64,000 nucleotides of DNA from an uncultured Sphingomonadaceae bacterium (GCA_947495985.1 CANMBD010000005.1:183748-247747), one strand, 5' to 3'; shown: positions 17,110-26,050, counted from the first letter of the stretch. Translations and numbers: made by a program. The notes: generated by a model not told the origin, from the letters alone.

Positions 17110-17343
17110 TTATTCAATCGTACCGATTAACTCGCCAACCGGATATTCTTCTCCCGTCGTATCGATCAGGATTTTGAGTTTTCCGGTGGCAGGAGATTCG
17201 ACTTCCTGCGTCGATTTATCATTTTCCAGGGCATAGATTTCCTGCCCCTCGGTCACGTCGGAACCATCAGGTACAAGCCATTCTGCCAGCGTCCCGACTT
17301 CCATGCTGAACCCCAGTTTCGGTATGCGTATTTCTGTAGCCAT
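17110..17343 (-). CDS. Free-standing lipoyl-domain protein
   Basis: A 77-residue protein made only of a biotin/lipoyl attachment domain. The modified lysine should be Lys43 in the ENDKST turn, with the matching GKL…GEEYPVGELIGTIE strands after it. It would carry acyl groups for the E1 enzyme encoded just upstream on the same strand (2 bp apart). The frame ends in a clean stop, and the 134 bp to the next gene cannot hold the peripheral-subunit-binding and acyltransferase domains of a normal E2. So the acceptor transferase and the E3 must be supplied elsewhere. Confidence 0.88.
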   Translation of the reverse strand: MATEIRIPKLGFSMEVGTLAEWLVPDGSDVTEGQEIYALENDKSTQEVESPATGKLKILIDTTGEEYPVGELIGTIE

Positions 17344-17345
17344 TT

Positions 17346-18338
17346 TTACCCCAATATTTTGCGAATTTCGCGTTCGATATCATCTTCGCTGAACATCCAT
17401 GCTTTCTCGATGGCGGGGGAGAAGGGCACTGGCGCATAGCCAGATCCAACCCGGCCGACAGGCGCTTTGAGTTCAGAGAATAATTCTTCGTGAATGCGTG
17501 AAGATATTTCCGCACCGGTGCCGAAATTCTTCACGGCTTCATGGACGACCACGGCAGCCTTGGTCTTGGCGACACTTTTTAGCACAGTTTCTTCGTCGAA
17601 AGGTGCTATTGTACGCAGATCGACCACTTCACAGGAAATCCCTTCGCCTGCGAGCTTTTCGGCAACCGCATGGGATGCGCCGACGCCGCGGCCATAGGTG
17701 ATCAGGCTGATGTCGGTTCCTTCGCGCGGAACAGACGCCTTGCCCAATGGGACAACATGGTCGGGCGCAGGAGCGGGGCCCTTGGTGAAATATGTTGGCG
17801 TATTTTCGATAAAGATCACCGGATTGGGGTCCATGATCGACGAATAGAGCAAACCATAGGCATCTGCCGGATTGGATGCCGCAACCACCTTCAGGCCGGG
17901 TACGTGGGCTAACCAGGCTTCGAGCATATCACTATGCTGGCCGCCCAGGCCTGTACCTGCGCCGGTCGTGGTCCGAATGGTCAGCGGTACGCTTGTCTGG
18001 CCGCCGGACATGAAGCGCAATTTTGCGGCGTGATTAACAATCTGATCCATCGCCACAGTGATAAAGTTCATCAGCATGATTTCCGCGACTGGTTTGTAAC
18101 CTACCAATGCCGAACCAACGGCGGCACCGACAATCGCCTGCTCTGAAATAGGGGTCGAGCGGACACGGTCAGTACCGAATTGGGCCGAAAGCCCTGCGGT
18201 CACCTTGAACACGCCGCCGCCCTGTTCGTCGGCAATATCTTCGCCCATCAGGATCACTTTCGGATCATCCGCCATCGCCTTGGCCATCGCCATGTTACAA
18301 GCCTGGGCGAACATGATTTCTGCTGGCTTCTCGCTCAT
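17346..18338 (-). CDS. 2-oxoacid dehydrogenase E1 component, beta subunit
   Basis: A 330-residue protein with the pyrimidine-binding transketolase domain (MGEDIADEQGGGVFKVTAGL, the family's early segment, 20 residues) and the C-terminal transketolase domain (ISLITYGRGVGASHAVAEKL; SCEVVDLRTIAPFDEETVL). It pairs with the alpha subunit at 18335 to form the thiamine-diphosphate decarboxylase of a pyruvate-, acetoin- or branched-chain-type complex. Its ATG overlaps the alpha gene's stop by four bases. The substrate is not clear from sequence alone. Confidence 0.9.
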   Translation of the reverse strand: MSEKPAEIMFAQACNMAMAKAMADDPKVILMGEDIADEQGGGVFKVTAGLSAQFGTDRVRSTPISEQAIVGAAVGSALVGYKPVAEIMLMNFITVAMDQIVNHAAKLRFMSGGQTSVPLTIRTTTGAGTGLGGQHSDMLEAWLAHVPGLKVVAASNPADAYGLLYSSIMDPNPVIFIENTPTYFTKGPAPAPDHVVPLGKASVPREGTDISLITYGRGVGASHAVAEKLAGEGISCEVVDLRTIAPFDEETVLKSVAKTKAAVVVHEAVKNFGTGAEISSRIHEELFSELKAPVGRVGSGYAPVPFSPAIEKAWMFSEDDIEREIRKILG

Positions 18339-19318
18339 GCTGCAATCTCCACATCCAGAACATCGATACGATATTCATCGCCCGGCGGATAAGGTGCATC
18401 GAGTGCAAATTGAGCAGCTTCTTCAATCGTCGCCGCATTTTTCGCCTCGATAGCTGCGATGTCTGTCTCGCTGATCTGCATATCGAGCAGCTGCTGACGC
18501 AAGATCGGCATCGGATCGTCTTTCAGCGCCTGCTCCATTTCTTCTTCGGGTATATAGTGGCTGGTATCGCCCAGCAGGTGGCCGTGAAAACGGAATGTCA
18601 TTGCCTCGATCAATGTCGGTCCGTTTCCGGCGCGTGCATATTCGACAGCCTCTTTTGCTGCGGCATACATTTCGCTGGCATCATTGCCGTTGACCCGTAC
18701 CGACCGCATGCCCAGCCCATCGCCGCGTTGCTTTATCGTTTCGGAACTGGTGGCAAAGGCCATCGGCGTATGTTCGGAATAGAGATTATTCTGGCAGAGG
18801 AAAATCACTGGCAATTTCCAGACCTGCGCCATGTTCAAGCCTTCGTGGAAAGCACCGATATTGGAGGCACCATCGCCAAAGCAGCAGACCGTTACCTTGC
18901 CGTCTTTTTCCAGCTGGCTGGCCAGACCCAGACCATTAGCGATCGGAATGCCCGATCCGACAATGCCTGTCGTCACCATAACGCCGGTTTCAGGATGAGT
19001 AATATGCATCGGCCCGCCTTTGCCTTTGCATGTGCCCGCCATCTTGCCGGCAAACTCGGCCCAAAGGTCTTTTGAAGGAATGCCCTTGGCGAGCTGGTCG
19101 TGCAGGCCGCGATAGATTGTGACGAGATAATCTTCCTGATTGACCGCCGCCATCATAGCGGCAGAGACCACTTCCTGTCCGCGGACAGGATAATAGACGA
19201 TTTGCAACTGTCCGGCGCCGATCATTTTGCGGAATTTAATGTCCGACTGCATGATCAGGTCGGCTCGGGTAAAGATGTCAATCAGTACATCTTTGTCTGC
19301 CATCTGTGTATCGCTCAA
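18335..19318 (-). CDS. 2-oxoacid dehydrogenase E1 component, alpha subunit
   Basis: A 327-residue thiamine-diphosphate-binding subunit. The cofactor motif is seen as GDGASNIGAF, ending about 30 residues later in CQNNLYSEHT, and the phosphorylation-loop-type MRSVRVNGND follows. The order E1 alpha, E1 beta, lipoyl domain with 4-bp and 2-bp junctions shows one operon. The length and the ALKDDPMPILRQQLL tail resemble acetoin dehydrogenase (AcoA) more than mitochondrial-type pyruvate dehydrogenase; this is a judgement from memory. Confidence 0.9.
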   Translation of the reverse strand: MSDTQMADKDVLIDIFTRADLIMQSDIKFRKMIGAGQLQIVYYPVRGQEVVSAAMMAAVNQEDYLVTIYRGLHDQLAKGIPSKDLWAEFAGKMAGTCKGKGGPMHITHPETGVMVTTGIVGSGIPIANGLGLASQLEKDGKVTVCCFGDGASNIGAFHEGLNMAQVWKLPVIFLCQNNLYSEHTPMAFATSSETIKQRGDGLGMRSVRVNGNDASEMYAAAKEAVEYARAGNGPTLIEAMTFRFHGHLLGDTSHYIPEEEMEQALKDDPMPILRQQLLDMQISETDIAAIEAKNAATIEEAAQFALDAPYPPGDEYRIDVLDVEIAA

Positions 19319-19424
19319 GGCTTCGCTCCTTTAATGATTACCCTCTGCCGGGGAATTTGCTCTCAATTCTTCATAGCGCAGGCAGGGGCGCTCGCCACTA
19401 TTGTTATAGGGAGTAGGGCCTTTT

Positions 19425-20195
19425 TCAGATTGCTTCAGGGCCGCCCAGATCGAGCGCTTGCGCCTGCGGAATAGTGGTCCAGAAATCCGGGTCATGCCCA
19501 TAGAAAATTCGTGCTCCGTCTCGCCGCAGTTGCGAGAGTTTTTCCAATGATCCGCGATACTGATCCACATTATAGCAATGATCAGGCAGATGCATCTCGT
19601 CCAGCGAACGCCGCATGTTGCAGCAATCGGCAGCAAGCACTGCCTCGCCGGTTGCTGTCTTCACCCGAACCGATTGATGGCCGGGTGTGTGACCTGCGGT
19701 TGGAAAAATAACCACGGTGCCGTCACCAAACAGGTCATGTTCACCGGTGATCCGTTTGACCGGTTGGCCGGTGTCAAAGTCCTGCAGGTCATAAGCAGTG
19801 TCTTCACCGGTCATGCCAAAATCCCATTCCGGACCTTGCACGATGATAGTGGCGTCGGGAATCAGCGCGTTGCCACCGGCATGGTCGATATGGAGATGCG
19901 AGTTAATGACATAGTCGATCTGTGCCGGATCAATGTCCAGCGCCCGCAATCGATCGGCGACGCTTTCTCCCCGCGGCATATCAACAATCTTGCCGAGTCC
20001 TTTTTCCATCCCGACAAACCGGTCGCTGAAGCCGGTATCGAAAAGCACCAGACCGCCGGGATGATCGATCAGGAAAACGCAGGCCGGGACTTTGGCCTTG
20101 CCCGGCTCGCCGTCCAGAAAGAAGCTCATCGGTAGAGTGATATAGCCGCAGGTAAAGGCGTAGAGCAGGACTCCGTCATCATTACTGGTCCTCAT
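19425..20195 (-). CDS. Metallo-beta-lactamase-fold hydrolase, AHL-lactonase-like
   Basis: A 256-residue MBL-fold enzyme. The zinc motif NSHLHIDHAGG (HxHxDH) and the later histidines in TAGHTPGHQ and FYGHDPDF are all present. The early VPACVFLIDHPGGLVLFDTG and overall length match the AttM/AiiA-type N-acyl-homoserine lactonase group, but related enzymes open other lactones. ATG 20195 follows GGGGGAGGAG, a very strong ribosome site; the longer frame is discarded. A lactonase could serve ring or side-chain catabolism as easily as quorum quenching. Confidence 0.85.
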   Translation of the reverse strand: MRTSNDDGVLLYAFTCGYITLPMSFFLDGEPGKAKVPACVFLIDHPGGLVLFDTGFSDRFVGMEKGLGKIVDMPRGESVADRLRALDIDPAQIDYVINSHLHIDHAGGNALIPDATIIVQGPEWDFGMTGEDTAYDLQDFDTGQPVKRITGEHDLFGDGTVVIFPTAGHTPGHQSVRVKTATGEAVLAADCCNMRRSLDEMHLPDHCYNVDQYRGSLEKLSQLRRDGARIFYGHDPDFWTTIPQAQALDLGGPEAI

Positions 20196-20229
20196 CTTCG
20201 TTCTCCTCCCCCTGAATGACATCAGATTC

Positions 20230-21201
20230 TTATGCTTCTGGTTTTATTGCCAGTGTCTGAGCCGTACCGGTTACGGAATAGATGGTTTCCATTCCCGGTC
20301 GCGCACCGCCGCCAACAACTGTAAGGCCGCTGGGCATTTCAATGTCGCTGACCGCGAAACCATGGCGCGGCTGATCGAGAGGCTCCCCAGAAGACCATTG
20401 CATGGTTTCAAGATTCAATATGTGATGATCAGCAAGGACCTCTCCGGCGCTGAGCGACTCGCCGCCAAATATATGAAGTCTGTTGCCATCGACAAAGGCG
20501 CCATGGCCGCCGCGCCCGATGGGCATGTGTGGCAGACTCTCCCAACGGTCTTTGATCAAATTGTACATGTCAACTTGCTTCATTTCGGTGCCATTTGCGG
20601 CGCTGCGTCCACCGGTGATATATAACAAAGGCCCAGAGCGGGCGATGGCATGGGAATGGCGTGCTGTCGGCATTGGCTGCATGGCTGACCATTTGTCAGA
20701 CGCAATGTCGTAGCGCCACATAGTGTCGAGATCTTTTCCGTCATCCTGCCCGCCAAACAGATAGAGCGTGCCGTCAAAGTGGGTCATTGCATGTTGGCCG
20801 ATTGGATGCGGCAGCTTGCTGATTTCGGTCCAGGTCCCAGTCGCAGGATCATGGCGAAAAAGACCGGCCTCTTGATCCGCCTCAAACGGCAACGCGACAT
20901 ATCCTCCCGAAGCATAAACATGCTTGTCATCGGCGGCCATCGCCACATGGTGCAGCGCCCGTGGGAGTTTGCCACAGGACGACCAGCTGCCCGATTTCAA
21001 GTCCAGCGTTTCGCAGCTGTCGAGCACGCGGAACAGTCCGATACCGCCAGCGACATAGAGTTGACCGCCGAGCGTTGTTGCGTGAATTTCGGAACGCGCT
21101 TCGTTCATTCCGTCGTTCCAGCCGAGAGAGGTTCGAGCCAGAAAACCGGCTCCGATGACCAGAAGGATCAGCAAGATCGTGGAGACGAGAAATTTCTTCA
21201 T
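20230..21201 (-). CDS. Kelch-repeat protein, membrane-anchored or exported
   Basis: A 323-residue protein with a hydrophobic N-terminus (MKKFLVSTILLILLVIGAGF) that acts as a signal anchor, followed by about five kelch repeats. The repeats show GGQLYVAGG, HVYASGGY, TLYLFGGQDDG, LLYITGGRSA and RLHIFGGESL, spaced about 50 residues, giving a beta-propeller facing the periplasm. ATG 21201 is taken because the hydrophobic segment begins there, although no clear Shine-Dalgarno sequence is seen. It may bind a partner or ligand; no catalytic residues are recognised. It is divergent from the reductase at 21324. Confidence 0.82.
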   Translation of the reverse strand: MKKFLVSTILLILLVIGAGFLARTSLGWNDGMNEARSEIHATTLGGQLYVAGGIGLFRVLDSCETLDLKSGSWSSCGKLPRALHHVAMAADDKHVYASGGYVALPFEADQEAGLFRHDPATGTWTEISKLPHPIGQHAMTHFDGTLYLFGGQDDGKDLDTMWRYDIASDKWSAMQPMPTARHSHAIARSGPLLYITGGRSAANGTEMKQVDMYNLIKDRWESLPHMPIGRGGHGAFVDGNRLHIFGGESLSAGEVLADHHILNLETMQWSSGEPLDQPRHGFAVSDIEMPSGLTVVGGGARPGMETIYSVTGTAQTLAIKPEA

Positions 21202-21323
21202 GGAAGCGATATGCCATAGTATCGGGAAATCGCCACCCCCTCGGCTGCTATCAAAGCTGCCAGTTATACCATGGACCATAGGTGATCTATCAGGCTGCAA
21301 ATAATGCGTAACGGGAGAAGATA

Positions 21324-22325
21324 ATGACCGACAACAGACAGTGGCTGATCAACGGACGTCCCAAAGGCCGCGGGCTGGTGGACGATGATTTCAAGAAAGT
21401 CGTGACACCTGTTCCGGAAGTTGCCGAAGGTCATGTGCTGGTCAAGAACGAGATTCTTGGCTTCGACCCCGCGCAAAAAGGCTGGATGGAAAATATCGGC
21501 GGCTATGTCGCGCCGACAGAAATTGGCGAAGTCATGCGCGGTAGCGGTGTGGGCACCGTGATCGAATCACGCGATCCGAAATTTGCGGTTGGTGACAAGG
21601 TCATGGGCATGCTGCGCTGGCAGGATTATGCCATGGTTCCGGGTAGTGAATTAAACAAGGTGCCTGACGATGAATTGCTGGGCGCGAATCTCGGCGCGCT
21701 GGGAACAACCGGTATGACTGCCTATTTCGGCCTGCTCAAACACGGCCGGCCACAACCGGGCGACACATTGGTTGTCTCAGGTGCAGCGGGTGCAACCGGC
21801 TCGATGGTCGGACAGATTGGCAAAATTGCCGGATGCCGCACCATTGGTATCGCAGGCGGCAAGGAAAAATGTCACTGGCTGACCCAGGATGTCGGCTATG
21901 ATCATGCGATTGATTATAAAAATGACGATGTTCGCGCGAAGCTGAAAGAGCTGTGCAACCAGTCGATCAATGTCTTCTATGATAATGTCGGTGGCAGCAT
22001 TTTGAATGACGCGCTGTCACACATCGCCATGCACGCCCGGGTGGTGATTTGTGGCGGAATTTCCCGCTATGAAAAAGGCGATATGCCGGCCGGTCCGGAA
22101 AACTATTTCAATCTGATCTTCAAGCGCGGGACAATGTCCGGCTTTATCGTGCTCGATTATATGAGCGAATATCCCGAAGCGCAAAAACGGATGCGTCAGT
22201 GGATCAAGGAAGGAAAAATAACCTTCAAGGAAGACATTCAGGAAGGCTTCGACAATATTCCCAATACGCTGAAGCGGCTGTTTGCGGGCCAGAATTTCGG
22301 TAAGCAAATGTTGCGGCTCGACTAA
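21324..22325 (+). CDS. NADP-dependent MDR oxidoreductase (CurA/prostaglandin-reductase type)
   Basis: A 333-residue zinc-free medium-chain reductase. The NADPH-binding segment is GAAGATGSMVGQIGKIAG followed by GIAGGKEKC, and the family's NVFYDNVGG is present. Members reduce alpha,beta-unsaturated ketones or acyl chains. The start follows GGGAGAAG. A paralogue at 28924 has the same architecture, so two similar double-bond reductions may occur in this pathway. It is followed by two acyl-CoA dehydrogenases on the same strand. Confidence 0.9.
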   Translation: MTDNRQWLINGRPKGRGLVDDDFKKVVTPVPEVAEGHVLVKNEILGFDPAQKGWMENIGGYVAPTEIGEVMRGSGVGTVIESRDPKFAVGDKVMGMLRWQDYAMVPGSELNKVPDDELLGANLGALGTTGMTAYFGLLKHGRPQPGDTLVVSGAAGATGSMVGQIGKIAGCRTIGIAGGKEKCHWLTQDVGYDHAIDYKNDDVRAKLKELCNQSINVFYDNVGGSILNDALSHIAMHARVVICGGISRYEKGDMPAGPENYFNLIFKRGTMSGFIVLDYMSEYPEAQKRMRQWIKEGKITFKEDIQEGFDNIPNTLKRLFAGQNFGKQMLRLD

Positions 22326-22422
22326 CGCGCTACTGGGCTGGTTCTTCCTTCGGGCTAACTATTTGCGCAGTGCCAGCCTTTCGCAGTCTGCAATATGACG
22401 GTTTGATTACGAGAGGGAAATT

Positions 22423-23634
22423 ATGAGCGATTTGGAACAGTTCCGCGCGGAAACACGGGCTTGGCTGGCAGAAAACTGCCCGGAAGAAATGCGCGATGGT
22501 GACATTACAGCAGAGAATCAATGCTGGGGTGGCCGCCAATGGGAGTTCCAGTCCGATGCCCAAAAACGCTGGTTCGAAGCCGCTTTGGCCAAAGGTTATA
22601 CAGTTCCGACCTGGCCCAAGGAATATGGCGGCGCCGGACTGTCAGCGGACGAAGCAAAGATTCTTACCGAAGAGCGCGACCGGATCAACGCGCGCAAACC
22701 ACTCAGCAACTTTGGCATATCCATGCTTGGCCCCGCTTTGCTGGCCTTTGGTACACACGAACAGAAACTGATGCACCTGGGAGCAATTGCACGCGGTGAA
22801 ATCCGCTGGTGTCAGGGCTATTCGGAGCCGGGTGCAGGTTCTGACCTGGCTTCGCTCAAAACCAAATGTGAGGACAAGGGCGATCACTGGCTGATCAATG
22901 GCCAGAAAATCTGGACGTCCAATGCCGATATCTCAGACTGGATATTCTGCCTGGTCCGTACCGATTTTGACGCGCCTAAACATAAGGGCATTACTTTCAT
23001 CCTGATCGATATGGCCAGCGAGGGGATTAGCGTGAAGCCGATTATCCTTATCTCCGGCCATTCGCCCTTTTGCGAAACTTTCTTTGATGATGTGAAAGTT
23101 CCGAAAGCCTATGGCGACGATAACTTGTCGATCGTTGGCGAGGTTAATCGCGGCTGGGATGTCGCGAAAAACCTGCTGGTGCACGAACGCGGTATGCTTG
23201 GTACAATGTCGCCGCTGCGCGGGGCTACGGGACCGGAAAATCTTGGTGGTTATGCTGCAGGAGAAATCGGCGTGGATGCAACCGGGCGGCTGGATGATCC
23301 ATCCCTGCGGCAAAAAATTGCCCAGGCCGAAATTGATGACTGGGCCTATAACCTGACGGTTGAGCGACTGAATGACGAGGCCAATGCCGGAAACGGGCTG
23401 GGCGCAAAATCGTCCATGCTGAAATATGCAGCGTCTGAACTGACCAAGAAAGGCAGCCAGCTGCGCATGGATATCGGCGGAACGGATGCTGCGACCATTG
23501 GCCCTGACGGTATTGAATATGGCAGCTTGGCCAACACGTGGCTCTACAATCGCGCCTATTCCATCCTTGGTGGCACGACCGAGGTTCAACTCAACATCAT
23601 TTCCAAGCGGGTCTTGGAATTGCCCAGCGCGTAA
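22423..23634 (+). CDS. Acyl-CoA dehydrogenase
   Basis: A 403-residue FAD enzyme that introduces a double bond into an acyl-CoA. Family landmarks are WCQGYSEPGAGSDLASLKT (FAD/substrate segment), GQKIWTSNAD, and the C-terminal ILGGTTEVQLNIISKRVL. The last is the form seen in the large subunits of steroid-type and other bacterial ACADs. It is followed 15 bp later by a second, different dehydrogenase, an arrangement seen for the two-subunit FadE enzymes of actinobacterial steroid side-chain degradation. The start follows GAGAGGGAAATT. Confidence 0.92.
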   Translation: MSDLEQFRAETRAWLAENCPEEMRDGDITAENQCWGGRQWEFQSDAQKRWFEAALAKGYTVPTWPKEYGGAGLSADEAKILTEERDRINARKPLSNFGISMLGPALLAFGTHEQKLMHLGAIARGEIRWCQGYSEPGAGSDLASLKTKCEDKGDHWLINGQKIWTSNADISDWIFCLVRTDFDAPKHKGITFILIDMASEGISVKPIILISGHSPFCETFFDDVKVPKAYGDDNLSIVGEVNRGWDVAKNLLVHERGMLGTMSPLRGATGPENLGGYAAGEIGVDATGRLDDPSLRQKIAQAEIDDWAYNLTVERLNDEANAGNGLGAKSSMLKYAASELTKKGSQLRMDIGGTDAATIGPDGIEYGSLANTWLYNRAYSILGGTTEVQLNIISKRVLELPSA

Positions 23635-23649
23635 GAAGGCGAGATATAT

Positions 23650-24789
23650 ATGTCCCTAATTCTCACCGAAGAACAGGAAATGTTGCAAGACGCAGCCAAT
23701 GGTTTTCTGACCGAAAATGCGCCTGTTGCAGCGTTTCGTGAGGTTAGGGATAGCAAGAATCCGGATGGTTTTTGCCGCGATTTGTGGAAAGAAATGGCCG
23801 ACATGGGCTGGGCCGGAATCATTGTGGACGAGGAATTTGGCGGCAGCGAATTTGGCTATGTTGGCGCCGGTGTTCTGGCTGAACAAATGGGCCGGAACCT
23901 CACCGCTTCGCCATTTTTCTCGACTTCTGTCTTGGGCGCAACCGCTGTGCAGCGTTATGGCACGGCCAAGCAGAAAGAGCAGCATTTGGGCTCGATTTGC
24001 GATGGTTCAACCCTGTTCGCGCTGGCCGTTGACGAAGGACCGCGGCACCGCCCGGAACATATCGAATTTGCCGCTACGCCGCATGGCAATGGCTATAAAC
24101 TATCTGGCGCAAAGACCTTTGTCGCGGACGGCCATGTCGCCGACAAATTGATTATCGCGGCCCGCACTTCGGGTGAAGCCAATGATCCGTCGGGTATAAC
24201 GTTGTTTCTGGTTGATGCGGATGCGGAAGAGATTGATCGCACGCACACGCCGATGATCGACAGTCGCAATGCAGCGAATATCAAGGTCGATGGCCTGGAG
24301 GTTACGGGCGATGATATATTGGGTGAAGTCGATAAGGGTTATGAAGCCCTGGAAGGTATTTTGTCCGCCGGCCGCGCGGTATTGGGCGCCGAAATGTCCG
24401 GATCGTCACAACAGGCCTTTGCGATTACCACCGATTATCTGAAAGAGCGCGAGCAATTTGGCCAGAAAATCGGTTCGTTTCAGGGATTGCAGCACCGTGC
24501 CGCGCATCTCGCGACCGAGATAGAGATGACCAAATCAGCAGTGCTCAAATCCTTGCAATTGCTTGACGATGATTTTGAAAGCGCATCGGCAACATGTTCC
24601 ATGGCGAAAGCCAAATCCGGCATGACGGCGCAACTATCCACCCAGGAAGCAATCCAGATGCATGGCGGCATTGGAGTGACCGACGAATATGATGTCGGCC
24701 TTTATTTCAAACGCGTCCATGTTGCGCAGCAGATGTTTGGCGATGCCGGTTTCCATGCAGATCGGCTGGCGAAGCGCTCTGGCTATTGA
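23650..24789 (+). CDS. Acyl-CoA dehydrogenase, probable partner of the preceding one
   Basis: A 379-residue dehydrogenase shorter and more divergent than its neighbour. It keeps the fold landmarks (GWAGIIVDEEFGG, LKEREQFGQKIGSFQGLQH, EAIQMHGGIGVTDEYDVGLY). Its substrate-binding N-half lacks the usual TEP(x)GSD segment (ALAVDEGPRHRPEHIEF instead), consistent with a non-catalytic or modified subunit of a heteromer. The gene starts 15 bp after the previous stop and ends 16 bp from the convergent isomerase. Confidence 0.88.
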   Translation: MSLILTEEQEMLQDAANGFLTENAPVAAFREVRDSKNPDGFCRDLWKEMADMGWAGIIVDEEFGGSEFGYVGAGVLAEQMGRNLTASPFFSTSVLGATAVQRYGTAKQKEQHLGSICDGSTLFALAVDEGPRHRPEHIEFAATPHGNGYKLSGAKTFVADGHVADKLIIAARTSGEANDPSGITLFLVDADAEEIDRTHTPMIDSRNAANIKVDGLEVTGDDILGEVDKGYEALEGILSAGRAVLGAEMSGSSQQAFAITTDYLKEREQFGQKIGSFQGLQHRAAHLATEIEMTKSAVLKSLQLLDDDFESASATCSMAKAKSGMTAQLSTQEAIQMHGGIGVTDEYDVGLYFKRVHVAQQMFGDAGFHADRLAKRSGY

Positions 24790-24805
24790 CCCTTTGAAAG
24801 ACGGC

Positions 24806-25186
24806 TTAGCCTTCGCTCATCGTAATATTTACAGGGCCGAAATGCGCCGTCATTTTCTCCACTTTGCCGGCCTCGTCAAATTCAAAAATATCGATCACTT
24901 CCACGATCAGGATCTTGCCATCCCCTTGACCAATCTCCGCGCGAAACGGGAAGGCTGCGGCCTTCGCGCTTATCCTGATGCTGTCAGTCAGTTCAACTTT
25001 CGCGCCGTCGGAAAAGGCATTCTGGTAAAATGTCAGGATATCGGAGCCAGTTTTCGGTTCTGTTCCCGCAGGATCTTCGACGGCGGCATTGTCTGCATAA
25101 ATTTCCATCACCGCATGCATGTCCCCGGCATTAATAGCCGCCAGATAGCGGTTGACGATATCGGTCATATGTTCGGGCGTGGGCAT
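24806..25186 (-). CDS. ksi: Steroid delta5-3-ketoisomerase
   Basis: Moves the steroid ring double bond from delta5 to delta4 after the 3-hydroxyl is oxidised. The 126-residue protein resembles the Comamonas testosteroni enzyme closely as remembered (MxTPEHMT start; VEDPAGTEP). All three catalytic residues fall at the same numbers: Tyr14, Asp38 and Asp99. ATG 25186 follows AAGGAAG; a longer frame to 25414 overlaps the divergent gene and is discarded. It is divergent from an SDR at 25280 that could be its 3-hydroxysteroid dehydrogenase partner. This is the clearest evidence that the surrounding block degrades steroids. Confidence 0.92.
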   Translation of the reverse strand: MPTPEHMTDIVNRYLAAINAGDMHAVMEIYADNAAVEDPAGTEPKTGSDILTFYQNAFSDGAKVELTDSIRISAKAAAFPFRAEIGQGDGKILIVEVIDIFEFDEAGKVEKMTAHFGPVNITMSEG

Positions 25187-25279
25187 GGGGCTTCCTTTCT
25201 GAAGAATGACATGAATAATAGAGGTGCACGGTACAAACCGGCGTCTCCCTAATTTGATAGGGATTTGAGGAGAGATGAT

Positions 25280-26050
25280 ATGACAGGGCGGCTGGAAGGA
25301 AAAGCGGCGATTATTACTGGCGGTGCATCTGGCATTGGTGCTGCGATGGTGAAGCGCTTTGCCGAAGAGGGCGCGCAAGTGCTTTCGACCGATGTTCAGG
25401 TGAAGCTTGGGCAAAAAGTCGCCGATGAAGCCGGTGCGCTTTTCATGGAACAGGATGTTTCAGGCGAGGAGGGCTGGCAGGCGGTGGTAGCCAAAGCGCA
25501 ATCGGAATTTGCCCGCCTCGATATTCTCGTCAACAATGCCGGGATCGTGGCGGCAAAATCGATTGAGGAAATTGATCTGGAAAGCTGGCATCATTTGCTC
25601 GGTATCAATCTGACCGGCGTGATGCTGGGTTGTCAGAATGCGATTAAGGCGATGAAGCAGAATCCCGGCGGTTCAACCGGTTCGATTATCAATATCTCTT
25701 CAACTTCGGCCTTTGCAGCGCTTCCGGGAGATGTCACCTATACCGCATCCAAAAGCGCGGTGCGCATGCTGACCCGGTCCGTCGCTGTGCATTGCGCGCA
25801 GGCTGGCTTGAATATCCGCTGCAACAATATCGTGCCGGGCGGCACTCATACCGGGATTATCGATGCGGCCAAAGAGGTTGTGCCGGATATCTATGACCGG
25901 GTTGCCGCCATGTCGCCGATGAACCGCATGGGCGAGGGCGTGGATATGGCCGGGGCAGCGGTCTATTTGGCCAGTGAAGATGCGGCCTTCGTAACCGGTA
26001 GTGACCTGTTGGTTGATGGCGGAATGCTCGCTGTCCATCCCGGTTATTGA
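25280..26050 (+). CDS. SDR-family dehydrogenase, probable 3-hydroxysteroid dehydrogenase
   Basis: A 256-residue classical SDR with TGGASGIG, NNAG, the serine in ISSTSAF and YTASK. The segments GCQNAIKAMK and VAVHCAQAGLNIRCN resemble the 3-beta/17-beta-hydroxysteroid dehydrogenase of Comamonas. With the isomerase on the opposite side of a 93-bp promoter, oxidation of a 3-hydroxy-5-ene steroid followed by isomerisation is a natural pair. ATG 25280 follows GAGGAGAG. The steroid specificity is inferred from context and similarity, not proven. Confidence 0.88.
   Translation: MTGRLEGKAAIITGGASGIGAAMVKRFAEEGAQVLSTDVQVKLGQKVADEAGALFMEQDVSGEEGWQAVVAKAQSEFARLDILVNNAGIVAAKSIEEIDLESWHHLLGINLTGVMLGCQNAIKAMKQNPGGSTGSIINISSTSAFAALPGDVTYTASKSAVRMLTRSVAVHCAQAGLNIRCNNIVPGGTHTGIIDAAKEVVPDIYDRVAAMSPMNRMGEGVDMAGAAVYLASEDAAFVTGSDLLVDGGMLAVHPGY

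Noticed and set aside
19181..19194. TGTCCGCGGACA palindrome similar to the region-1 operator
   Set aside because: It lies inside the E1 alpha coding sequence and differs in the outer bases; it is probably due to codon use.
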